The translations under genes were made by a program, and so were the position numbers. 64,000 nucleotides of DNA, from contig NC_026660.2 in assembly GCF_000004075.3 (NCBI RefSeq), positions 10,168,001 to 10,232,000 on the forward strand, given 5' to 3'. This stretch comes from Cucumis sativus (lineage: Eukaryota > Streptophyta > Magnoliopsida > Cucurbitales > Cucurbitaceae). The notes under the pieces are model-generated. The model was not told the DNA's origin and did no database searches. It worked only from the letters and a program-made list of their open reading frames with translations. Shown here piece after piece: positions 61,418-64,000 of the stretch; position 1 is the stretch's first letter; each line of letters begins with the position of its first letter.

Positions 61418-62719
61418 TTAGAAATTATAGTTTGCTACAAAGTTCTGGCCAAACTCCCAAGAACTAGGCACAACATTATCAAACTCTTTAGTCTTCCAAT
61501 CACTAGTAGTAACTCTAAAAGACAAACTCTGCCCAACCAAATAACTGTCAGCTTCCCAATTTTGGCCCCAATTTCTTTTCATTGGAAGCCAACGGCCAGT
61601 AGAAGAGCCTTTAATCTGAAGGTCAACAACGTCACCAGCACCACCAACATTGTAGGGCAAAACAAGAAGCCAATATGGATTCCCTTTCAACTCAAACCGT
61701 ATGCCTCCTAGTTTATGGCAACGTGTTCTACGGTAGCGAACAGGAATGACCCCAGCCCTGTAAGGAGCCATTTTGGTGAACATGTAGAGAGATAGATCAA
61801 AATGGCGTTGGGGTGGATTGCACCAAATGTCTTGTGTTTTTGTGTAGTTTGGAGGGCAGAAGTTTGTAGCTGTTATTTTGATTGTGCCTGCATTTGGTTT
61901 ACACCATTTATGTTCGTCGTTCACACACATTATCTCAAAACATGCTCCACAAGCTTCACCGTTGTTGAACAATGCTGTGCTTAGTGCTGCTGTTGCTAGG
62001 CCATAACCCTGGTGGAATAGATTGCCATATCCACAAGCTCCTTCTGTTGCCAACAAATAATCAATATATTTAATTTGTCTAAATTATTAGCAAAATAATA
62101 TAATGATGAAGTTATGATAACGTATCACAATATAAGAGAGTAGATGATACATATAGGTATGAAATTCCATTTCATGTAATATCATAAATCTTTTTTATTT
62201 TAAAATTAAAAAATTCTTCTCAATCACACATTTGCATCTTTAATGAAAAAATAAAGTGAGTAATGATTAGATGCACTTTAGACTACACCTAATCTCGTAC
62301 TCTTCATTTTTATACAAAAAATACAAACAATTTTCCTTTTAATAGTTGCTTTCTTGAAAGAATACAAAAACTGTTGCATGTCAATTTCTTACTATGACAA
62401 CTTCCTGGTATGTATAGAGATAGATGAATACTTAAATATTCTGTCAATGAAAACAAGCAAATGATGAAATTCTATAATATCATAGTAGATAGTATTGTTT
62501 TAGAAAGCATTTTCTATTCTTACCCATAGTTTCACCACCTCTAAAGTCACCATAGAAAGTGGCACGTCCATCATGCCATGAAGTGTCGATCTTTTGAGCC
62601 TCAATAGGACTAGGACTAGAACTAGGAGTTGGAGAAATGAGTCTAGAGGAAGCCATGGCTTGGCCAAAAATGGCCACAAAACCCAAGAGAAAAAGCAAAT
62701 TATTGAACGAGTTAGCCAT
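61418..62719 (-). CDS. EXPA: Alpha-expansin (cell-wall loosening protein)
   Basis: Two coding exons on the minus strand, 62524-62719 and 61418-62043, sum to 274 codons (273 residues). The true ATG is at 62717-62719; the codon before it is TTG. A signal peptide at about 1-24 ([16 protein letters not shown]) is followed by a serine/proline-rich spacer. The six-stranded double-psi beta-barrel domain then has [45 protein letters not shown] and the HFD motif (146-148). The C-terminal CBM63 domain has [24 protein letters not shown] and LSFRVTTSD. Expansins loosen cellulose-xyloglucan contacts without hydrolysis. [16 protein letters not shown] resembles the divergent EXPA21-26 side of the family more than EXPA1, but the subclade is uncertain. 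Only one intron interrupts the gene. Confidence 0.93.
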
Positions 62720-62782
62720 CAATTTTCTTTTTAATTAATTCACTCTTTGTCTATGCAAAAATGTAAAGTGGGAAGTGGTGAT

Positions 62783-62788
62783 TTTATA
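62783..62788 (-). promoter_or_regulatory. TATA box of the expansin gene
   Basis: On the minus strand CTATAAAATC lies about 65 bp upstream of the ATG, predicting a leader of roughly 30-40 nt. This is the best core-promoter match in the window by sequence and spacing. Confidence 0.65.
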
Positions 62789-62789
62789 G

Positions 62790-64000
62790 TGTATGTAGAA
62801 AATGGTGTTAAATATGAGAAAATTAAATTAATTTTTATCTTCATTACTATATGATTAATGTTGGTCAAAGTGTGACAAAAAAATACCATAATTAAACGGA
62901 AAAAATGTATAAATTATGTTAAGTAACATTCATTCCATTTTTGGCTGTTTCAAAATTAAATAATATTACCTACTGTAACTTCCATGATTTTAGTTTAAAT
63001 TATTATTACTGTCTTTAATGTTCTTTAGTCCTTTTTATTTTTTATTTTTATTTTTGTTTCTCTTGGGAGTTTCCTTTTTTGTTCATTCTTTCCACTAAAT
63101 TCATTTTTGTTCAATATGTATTATTAGAGACAAAGATTATTATATGTGGTGATTAAATAGAAAAATGTTAACGTAACATCTATTCCATCCTTAATACTAT
63201 GGAAAACAATTTTTATAGATATAAATATATAATGTAGTTTTAAATTATTGTTTGTTTTTAGAGGTTTTAGTTTTTTTTTAATTTTATTTCATCTTTCGGG
63301 AATTTTTGGTTTATTGAGAAATTATATCAGAATTTTCTTTGTTTTAAAAAATTATATCAAATTAACAAAATAAATAGTTTTTTACTTTATTTGGATTTAA
63401 TTACCCACTCCATTTTTGAAACCACGTAAGATAATACATCAATGAAAAGTTTCTCCAAAATGTAATGAAATATTGTTAATTCAAAACAAAGCATTTTCCT
63501 TGACTTGTTTTTTCAAATTTATTTTATTCTAATAGTTAGAATTAATTGATTGGAACAATTGTAAAATAAACTCCTGTATTCATTGCCTACATATAAATTT
63601 ATATATGTTAGAAACATACTAATTTTTAACACATGTGTTAGCATGTTATATTTCTACTTTTAATATAGAAAAATAGGTTACATATTTTAATAAATAACTT
63701 TTTCAAGTACTTACAAAATTACTCATTTATAAAAAAAACATTGTTTTTTTATCATTCTAAAGGTAAATGGGTGATTTTGATTTACAGCTCTGTTAATAGA
63801 TTTTTTCAATGCAAAATCTTTGAAAAAAACCCTAGACCCCTCGTCTGATCTAAAATATTCCGTAAAAAGTAATACGAACATATTCTAATCATTTTACATT
63901 TTTCATCTTTTGTAAAGAATAAAAAAATTGTTTAGTTTTAATATGATAAATCACTTAGTTTTTTTGTGTGAGACGATTTTTTAAAGGTTGAAGACAATTA
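62790..64000. other. Upstream region of the expansin gene
   Basis: AT-rich, no exon recognised on either strand to the window end. Presumed expansin promoter and intergenic sequence. Confidence 0.55.

Noticed and set aside
1..64000. tRNA, rRNA, CRISPR, integron or phage-like structures
   Set aside because: No tRNA B-box-like GGTTCGA context within a tRNA-sized frame, no rRNA text, no spaced repeats of CRISPR type. The intron-rich plant genes make prokaryotic systems implausible here.

Overview
The window is nuclear DNA of a flowering plant, almost certainly a eudicot. It is AT-rich and most of it is non-coding. The genes are split by many introns with GT..AG borders, and every recognisable protein belongs to a plant family. 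A cucurbit or a close relative is a guess from overall character; nothing in the window proves it.

I reconstructed eight protein-coding genes exon by exon, all on the minus strand. In each case the exon lengths sum to an uninterrupted frame. From low to high coordinate they are: a UDP-xylose transporter (UXT, 102-2565); a DUF707 membrane-anchored protein (4889-8352); a LOG cytokinin-activating enzyme (10461-13310); the cyclic nucleotide-gated channel CNGC15 (29622-32753); an exosome RNase PH-type subunit of the MTR3/RRP41L type (37512-40650); the receptor-like kinase NCRK (43564-47964, with a 5' UTR exon near 50.2-50.5 kb); a RING/VWA E3 ligase of the WAV3/EDA40 family (52077-55897); and an alpha-expansin (61418-62719). 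Five of them (NCRK, CNGC15, LOG, DUF707, UXT) have best-remembered Arabidopsis counterparts in the same order in one small part of chromosome 2 (At2g28250 to At2g28315). This makes the block a conserved ancestral segment.

Non-coding layout: 2.6-4.9 kb is intergenic with one GC-richer patch. The stretch 13.4-29.6 kb is a 16-kb gene-free, AT-rich region full of simple repeats. The stretch 33.6-37.5 kb is intergenic. A complete non-autonomous Mutator-like transposon (41297-42317) with long inverted ends and a perfect 10-bp target duplication lies between the exosome gene and NCRK. A probable solo LTR sits in an intron of the exosome gene. Tandem repeats of 84 bp (NCRK intron 2), 89 bp (downstream of NCRK) and 22 bp (inside the transposon) are present. 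The stretches 56-61.4 kb and 62.8-64 kb hold no gene that I can see.

The genes do not form a pathway. They are neighbours by ancestry, covering nucleotide-sugar transport, hormone activation, calcium signalling, RNA decay, receptor signalling, ubiquitination and wall loosening. I found no tRNA, rRNA, CRISPR or bacterial-type system, and no convincing undescribed multigene system. The most informative non-gene item is the transposon.
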